Below are positions 1-8,473 of a stretch of 39,331 bases of DNA, one piece after another (position 1 is the first letter of the stretch; every line of letters begins with the position of its first letter). The notes below the pieces were generated by a model. The model was given only the letters and a program-made list of their open reading frames with translations, was not told where the DNA came from and ran no database searches. Where the stretch lies: positions 1 to 39,331 of the forward strand of contig JAQUFX010000003.1 of assembly GCA_028684435.1 (NCBI GenBank), given 5' to 3'. This stretch comes from Bacilli bacterium. GTDB taxonomy: Bacteria; Bacillota_I; Bacilli_A; RF39; UBA660. Position numbers and translations under genes: made by a program.

Positions 1-12
1 AATAATCATTAT

Positions 13-43
13 AAAAAAAATTATTAATTTATTTTAATAATTT
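13..43 (-). terminator. Intrinsic terminator of greA
   Basis: On the minus strand a perfect 10-bp stem (arms 34-43 and 18-27, 6-nt loop) runs into a T-tract (plus-strand A-run 13-20). The greA stop codon (24-26) is inside the 3' arm. Confidence 0.8.
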
Positions 44-494
44 TTATTTTATAACTACCAGTAGGTGATTCAACACTTAAAACATCTCCTACTTTTTTAT
101 TAATAATTGCCTTTCCTATTGGAGATTCATTTGAGATTTTATTTTCAAAAGGATCTGCTTCCATAGAACCAACAATTTGGTATTCTTCAGTTTCTTTATC
201 ATCTACATATTCTATCAATACTGTAGAGCCTAAATCTACTACTCCATTTGCTTCTTTTTTTTCAATAATTTTAGCATTGCTTAACATATATTCAAGTTCA
301 GTGATTCTACTTTCTACTTCAGCTTGTTCAGTTCTTGCAGCATCATAATCAGCATTTTCTGATAAATCACCTTGTGCTCTGGCTTCTTTAATAGCTTCGA
401 TAATCTGGGGTCTTCTTTCAGTTTTAAGTATGTTTAATTCAGTTTCTAACTCTAAAAATCCTTCGCTAGTTAAGTGAATTTCTTTTCTTGTCAT
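24..494 (-). CDS. greA: Transcription elongation factor GreA
   Basis: Binds the secondary channel of RNA polymerase and stimulates cleavage of backtracked transcripts. At 156 aa it has the usual family length. The N-terminal half (about 1-75) is the antiparallel coiled coil. Its tip carries GDLSENADYDAA at 42-53, with the two acidic residues (D43, E46) in the positions that coordinate the second Mg ion in known GreA proteins. The rest is the FKBP-like C-terminal domain. It is the last gene of the conserved ireB-to-greA neighbourhood; udk, which sits between yrrO and greA in Bacillus subtilis, is absent. The stop codon lies inside a terminator hairpin at 13-43. Confidence 0.97.
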   Translation of the reverse strand: MTRKEIHLTSEGFLELETELNILKTERRPQIIEAIKEARAQGDLSENADYDAARTEQAEVESRITELEYMLSNAKIIEKKEANGVVDLGSTVLIEYVDDKETEEYQIVGSMEADPFENKISNESPIGKAIINKKVGDVLSVESPTGSYKIKIIKIN

Positions 495-549
495 AACACA
501 TTTTCCCTTCTTGTTTAATTAAATCTAAATAAGGATACTACAAATATAT

Positions 550-1743
550 CTAAATGTCAAATAATTTACACCTCATCATATCAAACTTTGAAACAGGTAA
601 ATTTGCTTTGATTTTTATAATCATTTGCGGATGATTTGCAATATCAATTAGTTCCATTTTTTCATTATATATGTTATCAATTTTATAGTTTAACATTTCA
701 ATATAAGGTCCAAAAAATTGAACTGTATCTCCTACCTTAAAATAATTCCTTTGCTCAATAGTGATTATTCCATCCTTATTTTCTAAAACAATACCTAAAA
801 AATCTTGATTTGATACTTCATCCCGATTTTGTAAATAATATTGGTCATTTTTATCAGGAAATTTATTAAAGAATTGAGGTGCTGTTTCTCTATTAGCACA
901 TCTTTTTAATACATTAAGGTAGTAGTTAGTATATGATTTATTTAATGTATTAGTACTTATTTTATTAAAAATATTACGATAAACGTGAAGAATAGTAGCT
1001 ATATAATATATACTTCTCATTCTTCCTTCAATTTTAAATGAATCTATGCCACTATCGATCATATCTAATATTGATGTTGACATATTTAAATCCTTAGGTG
1101 ACATCCAAAAATTATCACTGATAAGAATATTATCATTATCTAAAAAAGAAAAATTCCATCTACAAACTTGAGCACAACCACCCCGATTAGAATCTCTATT
1201 AGTACAATAATTTGATAATATACATCTGCCACTAAATGAAGTGCACATCGCTCCATGAACAAAAGTTTCTAAACTAAGATTAGTAGCTTCTTTAATTGAA
1301 ATAACATCTTCTTTCATAGCTTCGCGAGCAAGTACTACTCTAGTTGCCCCTAATTCTTTATAAAACAAAGCAGCTTCTTTATTTAAAATACTAGCTTGAG
1401 TTGATATATATCTATTTAATTTTAAATTAAGTTTATTACATATATCTAAAACCGCTACATCACTTACCATAATAGCATCTACCTCTATATTATCTAAATA
1501 TAATAAATAGGTTTCTAAATTATTAAGATTTTCATCATGAAAAACAATATTAACGGTTATATAAACTTTTTTATTTAAACTATGAGCTAATTTTACAGCT
1601 GCTTTTATTTCTTCATTAGAAAAATTTTTAGCGTTAGCTCTTAAACCATAGTTTTGACCACCAAAATAAACAGCATCAGCACCATAATGTAATGCTATAT
1701 TTAATTTTTCCATATCTCCAGCTGGTGATAATAACTCAATCAT
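550..1743 (-). CDS. U32 family protein, YrrO/TrhP2-like tRNA uridine 5-hydroxylase subunit
   Basis: A 397-aa peptidase-U32-family protein. The N-terminus MIELLSPAGDMEKLNIALHY, then GADAVYFGG, is typical. A cysteine cluster at roughly 165-195 (MCTSF, GRC, NYC, GGCAQVC) fits the Fe-S binding region of this family. In B. subtilis the YrrN/YrrO pair (TrhP1/TrhP2) makes 5-hydroxyuridine at tRNA position 34 with prephenate as a cosubstrate. Here the gene follows yrrN by 2 nt and the TrmR-like methyltransferase is two genes upstream, so the same pathway is inferred. Its SD (GGAGGG) lies inside the last codons of yrrN. A collagenase-type peptidase role, an older annotation for U32, is less likely. 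Confidence 0.9.
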   Translation of the reverse strand: MIELLSPAGDMEKLNIALHYGADAVYFGGQNYGLRANAKNFSNEEIKAAVKLAHSLNKKVYITVNIVFHDENLNNLETYLLYLDNIEVDAIMVSDVAVLDICNKLNLKLNRYISTQASILNKEAALFYKELGATRVVLAREAMKEDVISIKEATNLSLETFVHGAMCTSFSGRCILSNYCTNRDSNRGGCAQVCRWNFSFLDNDNILISDNFWMSPKDLNMSTSILDMIDSGIDSFKIEGRMRSIYYIATILHVYRNIFNKISTNTLNKSYTNYYLNVLKRCANRETAPQFFNKFPDKNDQYYLQNRDEVSNQDFLGIVLENKDGIITIEQRNYFKVGDTVQFFGPYIEMLNYKIDNIYNEKMELIDIANHPQMIIKIKANLPVSKFDMMRCKLFDI

Positions 1744-1745
1744 GT

Positions 1746-2534
1746 TTATCCCTCCAATTTATAAATTGTTTTTTCTTTTAAAAACTTTTCTTCGCTTATT
1801 ATTTCTTTATGATTAATTAAATTATTAACCATATCAAAATTAATTTGAGGATGATTAATTAAATAAAATAATATTTTTTGATCATCAAATTCATTTAGAT
1901 AAGGAATATAATTAAAAGGTTTATTATAAAATAAAGCTGTTCCATTTTTATTTTCTATAATATAAAAACTATTATTTTGATTATTTACATTTAAAAAACC
2001 ACTTTTAACTAATTTTAAATTATTATATTTATTAAAATAAGTAAGTAAATATCTTCTAGAATACATAGCCATGTTTAAACCATATACTGACATTACTAAT
2101 GGTTTATTAGTATTATTTAAAATATATTTAATTTCATCAGTAGTAAGTTCATTTGCTAAAGAAGCACTTTCTACTCTTTCAAGCCAAAAATTAATACTTC
2201 TACTATTAATTACAAAATGAGCTTGATTCCAAATTAAAGGTATTTTAGTATCTTTTAATATATAATATAAACCTACATCTTCAAAAAAAATTCCTTTTAC
2301 AAAAGTTAATTTATTAATTATTTTTTTAAATTCAATTATTTTTTTAGTATCTATTACAATATTGATATTTAAATAAACATTAATGTCTAAATCTTCTAAC
2401 TCTTTTAGCATAAAAGTTTGATAACCAATTGAAAAATCTTCTAGTGCAAAAAGAAAATTAGTTATCCCAATTTCCTTATATTTTGCTATATCATTCAAAT
2501 TATTTAAACTTATTAATATTTTGTTATTTTTCAT
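1746..2534 (-). CDS. U32 family protein, YrrN/TrhP1-like partner
   Basis: A 262-aa shorter and more divergent U32 homologue, in the position of yrrN between the yrrM and yrrO homologues. It has no cysteine at all, so it cannot bind an Fe-S cluster itself. It presumably acts as the non-catalytic partner of the cysteine-rich protein downstream (inference). It overlaps the methyltransferase gene by 11 bp, and the start is preceded by an A-run without a recognisable SD, so it is probably translated by coupling. The family assignment rests on position and overall TIM-barrel-like pattern as much as on motifs. Confidence 0.75.
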   Translation of the reverse strand: MKNNKILISLNNLNDIAKYKEIGITNFLFALEDFSIGYQTFMLKELEDLDINVYLNINIVIDTKKIIEFKKIINKLTFVKGIFFEDVGLYYILKDTKIPLIWNQAHFVINSRSINFWLERVESASLANELTTDEIKYILNNTNKPLVMSVYGLNMAMYSRRYLLTYFNKYNNLKLVKSGFLNVNNQNNSFYIIENKNGTALFYNKPFNYIPYLNEFDDQKILFYLINHPQINFDMVNNLINHKEIISEEKFLKEKTIYKLEG

Positions 2535-3120
2535 TATTTTTTTTAATGCTTACTGATAAGCCATCTCCTATATCATAAAATTTAGTTATATAGTCTTTAT
2601 TATCATTTAAAAAACTAATATATTTTTCAATTTTATTGACAATCCCTCTTAAACTTTTAGTATTTACTGAATCTTTATTATTTACAAGTCCATGAAATTT
2701 TAAATTATCAGTTATTATTACTCCCCCAGGATTTAAATAATGACAAAATTTTTCAAAAAATTTAATATATGCTCCCTTAGCAGCATCTATAAATATTAAA
2801 TCATAACTATGACCTGCTAAATTAACTTCTAAAGCATCATTAAAGACAATATCAATTCTTTTATCTAGGCCACATTTATTAACATTTTTAACAGCTTCTT
2901 TATATCTTTTTTCATCTTTTTCAATGGTTGTTATTTCAACATTATCGGTAGCATTAGCCATTAATATAGCCGAGTATCCGATTGCCGACCCTATTTCTAA
3001 GACATTTTTCACATTATTTAATTTAATATATTTCATAATAAATTTTATTGAATCTATTTCTATAATTGGTACATTATTAGCAATAGCATACCGTTCCATT
3101 TCTGTTATAACTTCTTTCAT
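2524..3120 (-). CDS. trmR: SAM-dependent O-methyltransferase, YrrM/TrmR-like (tRNA 5-methoxyuridine)
   Basis: A 198-aa class I methyltransferase of the catechol-O-methyltransferase-like group. The SAM-binding motif I is VLEIGSAIGYSAI (about 40-52), the acidic end of strand 2 is TTIEKDE, and the metal-binding segment is LIFIDAAKG. The B. subtilis homologue TrmR (YrrM) methylates 5-hydroxyuridine to 5-methoxyuridine at the wobble position. The adjacent U32 pair, which would make the hydroxylated substrate, strongly supports that role over a generic O-methyltransferase. SD GGAGG precedes the ATG; the gene starts 12 nt after mltG ends. Confidence 0.9.
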   Translation of the reverse strand: MKEVITEMERYAIANNVPIIEIDSIKFIMKYIKLNNVKNVLEIGSAIGYSAILMANATDNVEITTIEKDEKRYKEAVKNVNKCGLDKRIDIVFNDALEVNLAGHSYDLIFIDAAKGAYIKFFEKFCHYLNPGGVIITDNLKFHGLVNNKDSVNTKSLRGIVNKIEKYISFLNDNKDYITKFYDIGDGLSVSIKKNNEK

Positions 3121-3132
3121 TTAGGTGTCCTC

Positions 3133-4236
3133 CTAGTATTCAAACCAATTACCTTCTTTTTTTAACTTATTTATTATATCACGATGTTCAGCATCTGTCT
3201 TGCTATAATAGGTATTTTTTAATTTATCAGCAACAAAATAAAAATATTCATGCTCTGTAGGTTCTATTACTGCCGAAATTGAAGCTAAACTAGGACTTGC
3301 TATAGGTCCAATAGGAAGCCCTAGTACACATGTTCCTCTTGTATTATAAGAATTACAAGAGTTTATATCATTTATAGATAAATCAACATCAAAAGTTTTA
3401 TCAACAGCATAATATGTTGTAACATCAGAACCTAATGTCCATCCACTTTTTAATCTATTATAAAATACTCCAGCTACTCCAGCTCGATCCAAGCTATTAG
3501 CTCCTTCTAACTCGATAATAGAAGCTAAAGTAATTAATTCATTTATTTTATAACTAGAGAGATTAATTTCATCTTTATAGATAGATAATTTATGATCCAT
3601 AGTTGTAAGCATTAGATTAATAATATCTTCTATTGTAGCACTCTTTTTAATTATATAAGTATCAGGAAATAAATAACCTTCTAATGGATATTTTATATCT
3701 TTATTTAATATCGATTCATTTAAAAACCAATATTTATCTATTAAAGAAGTTAAATATTCTTCATTAGATAATTTAGCTAAAATATCACTCTCAAAAATAT
3801 CAAAGGTTTCACTTATTTGTTTTACATAACTAATAAACCTTTTGCCTTCAATAAAAGTAATAGTAATCGTTTGATTCTCTAGAGAATTACCACTATTTAA
3901 TATTTTTATAATTTCATCTACTGACATGCTTTTTGATAATTGGTATGTTCCTGGATATATTTCGTGTTCATTTATTTTCATATAAAACTTAAAGAAGAAA
4001 GCATTTCTAATTAATCCTGCTTTATCTAATTCTTCAGCTATTTGTATTTTAGATACTCCTTCTTTAACTTGAAAATCAACTAAGGATTCTTCATCACTAT
4101 CAATTGGAGCCAAGAAAAAAAGAGACACACTAATAAAAACTACAAGTGCTACCACTCCTAAAATAGTAACTATAGTAATTATTTTGGAAATAATATAATC
4201 TAAATTATATTGTTTTTTCTCCAGATTTTGATCCAT
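3133..4236 (-). CDS. mltG: Endolytic murein transglycosylase MltG
   Basis: A 367-aa membrane-anchored lytic transglycosylase that cleaves nascent peptidoglycan strands near the synthesis complex. One TM helix lies at about 20-46. A LysM-like segment follows (VKEGVSKIQIAEEL) and then the YceG catalytic domain, with LASIIELEG holding the catalytic Glu region, VAGVFYNRL and LGSDVTTYYA. The end LPIGPIASPSLASISAVIEP is family-typical. It overlaps the yrzB gene by 32 bp and its AGGAG SD lies inside yrzB. The neighbourhood (ruvX, yrzB, yrrM) matches Bacillus yrrL. Confidence 0.95.
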   Translation of the reverse strand: MDQNLEKKQYNLDYIISKIITIVTILGVVALVVFISVSLFFLAPIDSDEESLVDFQVKEGVSKIQIAEELDKAGLIRNAFFFKFYMKINEHEIYPGTYQLSKSMSVDEIIKILNSGNSLENQTITITFIEGKRFISYVKQISETFDIFESDILAKLSNEEYLTSLIDKYWFLNESILNKDIKYPLEGYLFPDTYIIKKSATIEDIINLMLTTMDHKLSIYKDEINLSSYKINELITLASIIELEGANSLDRAGVAGVFYNRLKSGWTLGSDVTTYYAVDKTFDVDLSINDINSCNSYNTRGTCVLGLPIGPIASPSLASISAVIEPTEHEYFYFVADKLKNTYYSKTDAEHRDIINKLKKEGNWFEY

Positions 4237-4513
4237 TTTCTGCTTCTCCTATTTTTTCTTGTAATGAAGACAGTAAATTTTCTATGATTTGCCATTCTTT
4301 TTCAGCTTTTATTTCACCTAAATCATCTGTTTTACCTTCAGGATCATAAGTATTAGCATATACTTTAATATTACCGCTTTCATCTAAAGTATTATCTGTA
4401 AATACAATATAACTTCTTTTTGTTTCTTCATCATCAAATGTAAATAAAACATCGCATTCTATTTGATTTCCTTCATTATTTTTAATTGTTATTTTTCCAG
4501 TGCTTTTATCCAT
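4205..4513 (-). CDS. DUF1292 protein (YrzB family)
   Basis: A 102-aa small acidic protein of unknown function conserved next to ruvX in Firmicutes. The pattern ITIKNNEGNQIECDVLFTFDDEETKRSYIVF is typical of DUF1292. I start it at the ATG at 4513, directly after the ruvX stop; a TTG three codons upstream (4522) would overlap ruvX and sits only 3 nt from the AAGGA. The C-terminus is disordered and acidic. Function is not known from the sequence. Confidence 0.88.
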   Translation of the reverse strand: MDKSTGKITIKNNEGNQIECDVLFTFDDEETKRSYIVFTDNTLDESGNIKVYANTYDPEGKTDDLGEIKAEKEWQIIENLLSSLQEKIGEAENGSKSGEKTI

Positions 4514-4514
4514 T

Positions 4515-4925
4515 TTAACCAACTTTCCTTAAATAAGTATCTAATATAATACTTGCCGATACTTCATCAATTATATTTTTTCTTTTTTTTCTAGATACAT
4601 TTGCATCAATAAGCATATTTTCTGCTTCTACTGTACTTAAACGCTCATCAATTAAATGTAATGGTAAATTACATTTACTTTGTAATAATTCTTTAAACTC
4701 TATTGTTCTTTGAACTGCAAAACCTAAAGAATTATCCATATTTTTAGGATACCCTAAAACTAAAACGTCTATTTTTTCTTTTGCTATAATTTCAAGTAAT
4801 TCTGCAATTAATAAATTAATATCATTAAACCTTAATAACTTATAAGGTGATGCAATAATACCAAGTTTATCACTAGTAGCAAGACCTAAAGTTTTAGTTC
4901 CTAAATCCATTCCTAAATGTTTCAT
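4515..4925 (-). CDS. ruvX: Putative pre-16S rRNA nuclease / Holliday junction resolvase-like YqgF
   Basis: A 136-aa RNase H-fold protein. Family motifs visible are LGMDLGTKTLGLATSD at the start (first catalytic Asp), VLGYPKNMDNSLG, and LIDERLSTVEAE. YqgF/RuvX is implicated in 5' processing of 16S rRNA in E. coli; a resolvase role was proposed from the fold. It overlaps ireB by an ATGA junction. The order ireB-ruvX-yrzB is the standard Firmicutes arrangement. Confidence 0.95.
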   Translation of the reverse strand: MKHLGMDLGTKTLGLATSDKLGIIASPYKLLRFNDINLLIAELLEIIAKEKIDVLVLGYPKNMDNSLGFAVQRTIEFKELLQSKCNLPLHLIDERLSTVEAENMLIDANVSRKKRKNIIDEVSASIILDTYLRKVG

Positions 4926-5167
4926 TTATCTAAATAATCTTTAAGTACGGTAATAAGTACTTTAGATCGATCTAATTCTGATATTTTTCCGCGAGCATCT
5001 TGATATGATGAAATATAACCTGGATCTCCACTTATAAAATATCCTACTAGTTGATTAACTGGATTATATCCCCTTTCTTCAAGAGAATTATATACCTCTT
5101 GAAGGGTCTTTTTAACTAAAGCATCTTCAAATATTTCTGAATTATATAGATTTGTTTTTTCTAGCAT
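4922..5167 (-). CDS. IreB family regulatory phosphoprotein (DUF965/YrzL)
   Basis: An 81-aa protein matching the IreB family (VKKTLQEVYNSLEERGYNPVNQLVGYFISGDPGYI). In Enterococcus faecalis IreB is phosphorylated by the PASTA kinase IreK near its N-terminus and affects cephalosporin resistance. A Thr is present at position 5 here. The start at 5167 is chosen because GAGGTGG lies 4 nt upstream; eight more residues upstream are open but lack an SD. It is the first gene of the compact ireB-ruvX-yrzB-mltG run. Confidence 0.93.
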   Translation of the reverse strand: MLEKTNLYNSEIFEDALVKKTLQEVYNSLEERGYNPVNQLVGYFISGDPGYISSYQDARGKISELDRSKVLITVLKDYLDK

Positions 5168-5218
5168 TTTACCACCTCTAGACAATAACATTTTATCATT
5201 AAAATATTATTAATTCAA

Positions 5219-5842
5219 CTAAATAATATATTTAGTCTTTTTTATATAGTCTTTATTTAAATTTATATTATAATTTTTACCAACACCATATATAATTATT
5301 TCTATTCCTCTTTTTTCATAAAAATTATATATTTCATCAGTAATTAAAATATCTAAAATCATTATAAAATCTATATCATCTAAATCAATATTAGCATTAA
5401 AAGCATAATTTATAATCCCCTTTTTATATTTTTTCGATTTAGGTATATTCTTAATATAATCATAATTAAATGAACTTATATAATATATATTTTTATCATT
5501 TAAATTTAATTCCGTTATTAAAATAGATTCTTTTAATTCAATTAAAATAATTTTATTTGTATATCTATTTATAACTTCTTTTAATAAAGGAATTCTTTCA
5601 ATATAACTTTTGCCAAAATTATATTTTAATAATTTATAATATGTCATATTTTTTACTAAGCCGGTCCCATTGCTTACTCTAGAAATAAAAGAATCATGAA
5701 TTACGACTATTTTATTATCTTTTGTTTTTCTAACATCTAATTCAATTCCTTCATAACTATTATTAAAAGCATTATCAAAAGCTGATATGGTATTTTCTCC
5801 TATCTTTTCATTATATAAACCTCTATGAGCTATTAATATCAT
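5219..5842 (-). CDS. Glycerophosphodiester phosphodiesterase (GDPD family)
   Basis: A 207-aa cytoplasmic GDPD-fold enzyme, slightly short for the family (about 240). Catalytic motifs are all present: AHRG (5-8), ENTISAF, the metal-binding ELDVRKT, and the general acid-base VVIHD. A later ILIELK provides the third metal ligand region. It likely hydrolyses glycerophosphodiesters to glycerol 3-phosphate. No signal peptide is seen. The SD (AGGGG) is inside the terminator hairpin of the upstream surface-protein gene. Confidence 0.93.
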   Translation of the reverse strand: MILIAHRGLYNEKIGENTISAFDNAFNNSYEGIELDVRKTKDNKIVVIHDSFISRVSNGTGLVKNMTYYKLLKYNFGKSYIERIPLLKEVINRYTNKIILIELKESILITELNLNDKNIYYISSFNYDYIKNIPKSKKYKKGIINYAFNANIDLDDIDFIMILDILITDEIYNFYEKRGIEIIIYGVGKNYNINLNKDYIKKTKYII

Positions 5843-5844
5843 AT

Positions 5845-5874
5845 AAAAACCCCTAATATATTATATTAAGGATT
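5845..5874 (-). terminator. Terminator of the surface-protein gene, overlapping the GDPD ribosome-binding site
   Basis: A minus-strand stem of about 11-13 bp (with two or three G-U pairs) between 5848 and 5874, followed by a T-run at 5845-5849. The 3' arm contains AGGGG, the only SD for the gene that starts at 5842. Confidence 0.65.
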
Positions 5875-5878
5875 GATA

Positions 5879-7243
5879 TTATTTTTCTTCTAATAATAAT
5901 TCTTTAGTCGTCATTAAATCTGCTAATGCTTCATCTATAGTAGGTTTTATCTTTTTATCAGTCATATTTAAATCATCGATAAGTTCATTTTCTTTAGTAG
6001 AAACTTCGATTTCTTTAGACTTTTTTTTAATATTACCTTGGTCAGTTATTATTTCTGGCTTATTTTTATCATTCTTCTTTTTCTTAAAAAAGATAAAATA
6101 AGCAGAAGTGCCAATTATAGCTAATCCTCCTAAAACAATTACAATAATTAATAAAAGATTATTACCATCTTCTTTTTCAATAACAGGGGTAGTAGTACCC
6201 ATTATTTCTCCTACTTCTAATTTTGTAACAGTAATATTATAAATATTAACATCTTCAGTTTCAGATGATGTTACAGTAATAGTTAAAACATTATCCCCAA
6301 CAATTAAATTATCATTTCCTCTTATTTCAACTTTAGCTTTATTATCTTCTGGAGTTGCTTTAATAACCAATTCTGTTATGTCATTAGGAACTTCTAAAGT
6401 ATAATCTAAATTTTTCTTTTTAAATTTTTCATTTAATTTAAATCCATCAATTTCAATATCACTTAGAAATGAAGAATTATCTATTGTTTCACCACGATAA
6501 ATAGTAATAATATAATCCATAGTATTATTTGCTGATTCACTTAAAGTAGAAATTTTGATAATATTTTTACCTATTTCTAAACTTGGTCGATATTGATTAT
6601 TAACATTATTACAACCTAATTCACACTTTATAGTTGTAGTACAATTATCGCAGGTTGGATTTATAGTTATTGTTTTAATAGTATCTTTAATACCAAAAAC
6701 TTTATAATTATTTATATTACTTACAAATTTTGGAGTAATATTACCTACAGAAAAAGTTAAGTTACTTAATGATGCATTATTACTTTTAGGTTTTGTTATT
6801 GCTGTTGTAGCTGTCGTTAAAGTAATTTGTTTAGAATAATCTATACCTACTTGAGTACTATTATCTTCATAAGTAAATATAATATTTTTAATTTTAATAA
6901 TAGCAAGATTGTTATTACCAGTATTATTTGTTACTGTTAATGTACCTAGTTCGCCACTTAAAGTTGAACCACTATTAGCCGATAATATAGACTTGCCTAA
7001 TTTTAATTCTCCCAATATATAAGATGTTTTACTTACCCCATAAGAAGTATAATTAGCATCAAGGTCTAATTCAAACTCGACTTTACTTATTTTTTCTCCT
7101 GCTGCTGTATTTAGCATAATTTTTTGATTACCAGATGTTCCTTGCTGGATTTTATCTGGTCCTTCAAAAGTTAAAGTCGCTGCATTAACATTTATAAAAC
7201 TAAATATTAAAGTACATATTATTAATTTAAATATATTTTTCAT
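5879..7243 (-). CDS. Secreted, membrane-anchored protein with cohesin-like and cadherin-like domains
   Basis: A 454-aa surface protein of unknown function. It has a signal peptide at 1-21 (MKNIFKLIICTLIFSFINVNA). About 25-140 looks like a cohesin-type beta sandwich (GTLTVTNNTG, IIKIKNIIFTYED). Two cadherin-like beta-sandwich repeats follow, each opening with SLSNLTF/FLSDIEI-type strands and closing with YIITIYRG or YNITVTKLE. A TM helix (LLLIIVIVLGGLAIIGTSAYFIFF) and a charged cytoplasmic tail complete it, with no sortase motif. The start at 7243 is chosen for the AAGAAGG SD and because it begins the signal peptide. It may bind carbohydrate or another surface protein; the substrate is unknown. 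Confidence 0.75.
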   Translation of the reverse strand: MKNIFKLIICTLIFSFINVNAATLTFEGPDKIQQGTSGNQKIMLNTAAGEKISKVEFELDLDANYTSYGVSKTSYILGELKLGKSILSANSGSTLSGELGTLTVTNNTGNNNLAIIKIKNIIFTYEDNSTQVGIDYSKQITLTTATTAITKPKSNNASLSNLTFSVGNITPKFVSNINNYKVFGIKDTIKTITINPTCDNCTTTIKCELGCNNVNNQYRPSLEIGKNIIKISTLSESANNTMDYIITIYRGETIDNSSFLSDIEIDGFKLNEKFKKKNLDYTLEVPNDITELVIKATPEDNKAKVEIRGNDNLIVGDNVLTITVTSSETEDVNIYNITVTKLEVGEIMGTTTPVIEKEDGNNLLLIIVIVLGGLAIIGTSAYFIFFKKKKNDKNKPEIITDQGNIKKKSKEIEVSTKENELIDDLNMTDKKIKPTIDEALADLMTTKELLLEEK

Positions 7244-7326
7244 ACTTACCTTCTTTACTATAAATAATTGTAACATATCCTTAAATATTTTCAATTGATA
7301 ATTATTTTACAATTACTATACATTTA

Positions 7327-8409
7327 TTATATTAATTTAATTAATATTTCATTCATGATATATAACTGGTTAGGATTAATATAAATATTACCATTTTTAT
7401 ATATTAATTCTTTATTTTTTAAAAGAGGTTTTACTGGAAATACATCTTGAATATTAACTTCATATTTATCAAAAAAATTATAAAGACTTATACCATTAAT
7501 TTTTCTCAGTCCCAGCATTACTTCATTTTCCATAATTTCTTGTTTAGATAATAAACTTTCATTAAATCGATATTTTCCTTCACAATAATTATTAATATTT
7601 TTAGTATTTTCATATCTAAATCCATTAATATAACCACAAGCTCCTAAACCAAAACCATAATATTCATTATTATTCCAGTAGGTTAAATTATGTTTAGATT
7701 TAAACCCGGGTTTAGAAAAATTACTTATTTCATAATGGATATATCCCTTAGCTTTAATTTTTTTTCTTATATAATTATACATTTCTAATTCTAAATCTTC
7801 ATTAATATTATGAGCATCTTTAACTTTAGCAATGGTACTATCTTCAATAATTAAAGCATAAGTGCTTATATGTTCTGGATTTAGCTTAAGTAATAGTTTT
7901 ATATCTTTTTTTAATACTTCTATCTTTTCATCTGGAATTCCATACATTAAATCTAAATTTATATTATAAATTCCTTTATTACGTAATAAAATTATTTTAT
8001 TTTTTAAATCTTCAAAGTCACAAGTTCGATTCATAAATTTTAGCTTTTCGGTATTAAATGACTCTACCCCAATGCTTATTCTATTTATGTTATTATTTAT
8101 CAAGATATCAATTAATTCAGGTGTTATATCATTTAAATTGCATTCAAAAGTAATTTCACAGTATTGAGTTTTATTAAATAAATCTATTATTTTAAAAAGT
8201 TGACTTAACTCGGTAGCATTTAATAATGAAGGGGTACCTCCTCCAATATATATTGTTTTCATTGTTTCATTTAAATAATATTCTTTTACTTCTTTTTCTA
8301 ATGCTTCTAAATATCTTTTAACATCCGATTTATTATAAATAATTTTACAAAAATCACAGTAAGAACAGATATTTTTACAAAACGGAATATGAATATAAAC
8401 ACTTTCCAT
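7327..8409 (-). CDS. hemW: Radical SAM protein HemW (coproporphyrinogen III oxidase-like)
   Basis: A 360-aa radical SAM enzyme. The CxxxCxxC cluster motif is at C11, C15, C18 (FCKNICSYCDF). YIGGGTPSLL (SAM binding) and the family segment RISIGVESFN follow. HemW is a heme chaperone rather than an oxygen-independent oxidase. The extra N-terminal Cys found in true HemN is not present, but that distinction is family knowledge and I have not aligned it. The start at 8409 has GGTGAGG about 8 nt upstream. It directly follows lepA, as in Bacillus. Confidence 0.92.
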   Translation of the reverse strand: MESVYIHIPFCKNICSYCDFCKIIYNKSDVKRYLEALEKEVKEYYLNETMKTIYIGGGTPSLLNATELSQLFKIIDLFNKTQYCEITFECNLNDITPELIDILINNNINRISIGVESFNTEKLKFMNRTCDFEDLKNKIILLRNKGIYNINLDLMYGIPDEKIEVLKKDIKLLLKLNPEHISTYALIIEDSTIAKVKDAHNINEDLELEMYNYIRKKIKAKGYIHYEISNFSKPGFKSKHNLTYWNNNEYYGFGLGACGYINGFRYENTKNINNYCEGKYRFNESLLSKQEIMENEVMLGLRKINGISLYNFFDKYEVNIQDVFPVKPLLKNKELIYKNGNIYINPNQLYIMNEILIKLI

Positions 8410-8473
8410 ATACTTTACCTCACCATCAATATTATACAAAAAAAGAATATATTTTAAAAGGATAATTATCTTC

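Noticed and set aside
2924..3124. Plus-strand open frame opposite trmR
   Set aside because: It lies wholly antisense to a recognised gene, with no family match.
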